From the NCBI GenBank assembly GCA_003662985.1, contig QMZD01000087.1:1-7161 (forward strand): a stretch of 7,161 bases of DNA. Direction: 5' to 3'. The stretch comes from Archaeoglobales archaeon (lineage in GTDB: Archaea > Halobacteriota > Archaeoglobi > Archaeoglobales > Archaeoglobaceae). Made by a program: the position numbers and the translations under genes. The notes below the pieces were generated by a model. That model had not been told where the DNA came from. It was given only the letters and a program-made list of their open reading frames with translations, and did not search any database. Of this stretch, positions 6,070-7,161 are shown piece by piece. The first letter of the stretch is position 1. Each line of letters starts with the position of its first letter.

Positions 6070-6639
6070 TTACTTATCACCAGGTTTTTTGTTCTGGCTT
6101 GCACGTTTTACAACCTCTTTAATCCGTTTCTTTCTGGTTTCTTCCCGCTTTGCGCTCTCTACCCAGTAGATGTAGGCGAGTTGGTAAGAATTGGCAAAAT
6201 TACGGAAGTTATCCCATGCCTTTTTATCATCCTTTAATGCTTTTTCAAGATCCGGAGGTATAGCCAGCTTTTTGGATGTGTAAGCTGAGAACCATTTTCC
6301 ACTTTTCTTCGCCTCTTCAATTTTCGCTAAGCCTGCTTCCATCATCTTCCCCTCTCTTATCATTTTTTCTGCTTTTTTTCTGTTGATTTCAGACCAAACA
6401 CTGTTCTTTCTACGGGGACTGAAGCGGATGAGGTGTTTTTCGTCATCAATTCTCTTAAGTCTTCCATCTATCCAGCCAAAGCAAAGCGCTTCTTCGACAG
6501 CGTCATCATAAGAAAGTCCAAGCTTACCTGTGTGTTTTTTATAGAAAACCAGCCAGACCTCTTTTTCTTTATTGTGATTTCTCTCCAGCCACTTCCGCCA
6601 TTCATCTCTGTTTCTCATTAAAAGGGGTTTAGCGTTCAT
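6070..6639 (-). CDS. YdeI/OmpD-associated family protein (OmdA-like)
   Basis: This belongs to a family annotated in bacteria as YdeI/OmpD-associated or 'bacteriocin-protection' protein; its biochemical role is not established, so only membership is claimed. The 189 residues match the family along the full length: RDEWRKWLERNH near 11-22, EVWLVFYKKHTGK at 27-39, ALCFGWIDG at 51-59 (the clearest hallmark), IRFSPRRKNSVWSEIN at 71-86 and SAKREETRKKRI at 162-173. It is lysine-rich and has no signal peptide or membrane segment, so it is probably cytosolic. The frame could open further upstream at 6687. ATG 6639 is chosen because it overlaps the stop of the upstream gene as ATGA, is preceded by AGGAAG at 6649-6654 (9-base spacing), and places the family N-terminus correctly. 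ATG 6618 is a weaker option. The frameshift upstream probably removes the translational coupling this overlap once gave. Confidence 0.88.
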   Translation of the reverse strand: MNAKPLLMRNRDEWRKWLERNHNKEKEVWLVFYKKHTGKLGLSYDDAVEEALCFGWIDGRLKRIDDEKHLIRFSPRRKNSVWSEINRKKAEKMIREGKMMEAGLAKIEEAKKSGKWFSAYTSKKLAIPPDLEKALKDDKKAWDNFRNFANSYQLAYIYWVESAKREETRKKRIKEVVKRASQNKKPGDK

Positions 6640-7038
6640 CTTACCGCACTTCCTGGGCAAATCAACCTTATTTTGCAGTTTGTGCATGCTCTCTTTCTAC
6701 CTATTGCTCCATTGTAAAAGGAAATTAGGAGTGGTATCAGTACTGCTATTTTGAATATCGTAAATTGTAGGATAATAGAGGCTAGAACTGAGATAAGGGG
6801 GATTAGGGTCAGCAATCCATAAGTGAAGGGGGCTAACTTTAAAGCTGCTAATGCCAAATTTCTCGATGTCGCCTCTTTTGAATAGCAGAGCACATAATTT
6901 TCCCAAACCGGTGTTACACCACTTGTCATAATAATTTCCTAAAGCGATCCACAGAATCATAAGGAAATTACTTATCACCACGTTTGACTTGGGATACTCT
7001 TCCAACCCTTTATCGTAGATTTCTATCTCTTTTTTCAT
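6636..7038 (-). pseudogene. Small membrane protein gene broken by a frameshift and probably an internal deletion
   Basis: Two overlapping minus-strand frames together look like one protein. Frame A starts at ATG 7038 with a good ribosome site (GGAG at 7047-7050, 8-base spacing). It reads MKKEIEIYDKGLEEYPKSN, a hydrophobic start ISNFLMILWIALG, then NYYDKWC and a stretch ending GDIEKF (residue 61, about 6856). After this it becomes non-hydrophobic and Pro/Ser/Tyr-rich until a stop at 6697. From about 6855 the other frame continues sensibly: KLAPFTYGLL, two hydrophobic helices, and a C-terminus with CTNCKIRLICPG (C-x2-C-x5-C), ending at TGA 6638-6636. Joining them needs a +1 shift near 6835-6858 and gives about 133 residues. 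The first hydrophobic segment is cut short at ALG and jumps to NYYDKWC, suggesting loss of a helix-containing stretch in frame; that part is inference. A sequencing error or programmed frameshift are alternatives. Function unknown; two Cys-bearing ends suggest a metal- or redox-linked membrane protein. Confidence 0.7.
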
Positions 7039-7046
7039 AGCAGTTT

Positions 7047-7050
7047 CTCC
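7047..7050 (-). promoter_or_regulatory. Shine-Dalgarno GGAG for the broken membrane-protein gene
   Basis: GGAG lies 8 bases before ATG 7038, within AAAAGGAGAAACTGCTATG. It supports that ATG as the original start even though the gene is now disrupted. Upstream to the window end (7051-7161) the DNA is AT-rich. TATA-like stretches occur at 7071-7077 (AAAATAT on the minus strand) and 7131-7137 (TTTAAA), but neither has clearly correct spacing. Confidence 0.6.
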
Positions 7051-7161
7051 TTTTGGAGGTTGAATTGGGCATATTTTGAGTTTTTGATAGACATTTGTTA
7101 GGTATGTATTATGTTTTTCCTCCCTGAAAGTTTAAATCGTGTTTAAGATTAACTCAATAAC

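Noticed and set aside
6697..6861. The 3' part of the 113-codon frame starting at 7038, read as a real C-terminus
   Set aside because: After GDIEKF the reading loses hydrophobic helices and Cys motifs, while the +1 frame has them and ends exactly at the next start codon.
1..7161. CRISPR arrays, tRNA or rRNA genes, insertion sequences
   Set aside because: No regularly spaced repeats, no tRNA-like cloverleaf or rRNA sequence and no transposase or terminal inverted repeats were seen.

Overview
The window reads as chromosomal DNA of a euryarchaeon, most likely a member of the Archaeoglobales. The reasons are a class II (bacterial-type) HMG-CoA reductase, which is known from Archaeoglobales and Thermoplasmatales rather than from most archaea; TATA-box promoters placed as expected for leaderless archaeal transcripts; GGAGGT-type ribosome binding sites inside operons; and a secreted multi-domain protein of archaeal S-layer/CARDB style. 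The genus assignment is inference. All supported genes lie on the minus strand, so transcription runs from high to low coordinates; no convincing plus-strand gene was found.

Reading in the direction of transcription: (1) 7038-6636 is a small membrane-protein gene that appears broken. Its two halves are in different frames, and a transmembrane segment seems to be missing. Its stop overlaps (ATGA) the start of (2) a YdeI/OmpD-associated-family protein at 6639-6070. (3) A 90-bp gap at 5981-6069 holds a TATA box and an 18-bp, almost perfect palindrome, which together form a likely self-controlled promoter. (4) A four-gene operon follows: a TetR-family repressor (5980-5441), a secreted, membrane-anchored protein with about four Ig-like CARDB/NEW3-type domains (5440-3953), a LolD/MacB-type ABC ATPase (3921-3154) and a 779-residue FtsX/MacB-type permease (3120-781). 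(5) After an 85-bp gap with its own TATA box comes the 5' part of the class II HMG-CoA reductase gene (695-1), cut by the window edge.

The most interesting unit is the four-gene operon. The repressor probably binds the palindrome between the TATA box and the transcription start and so controls itself and the export module. The permease looks like two MacB-like halves fused in one chain, so one copy could supply the whole transmembrane part for an ATPase dimer. The anchored Ig-domain protein is encoded where bacterial MacAB-type systems would encode a periplasmic adaptor, and may be an archaeal external partner of the transporter. Substrate and inducer cannot be read from the sequence.
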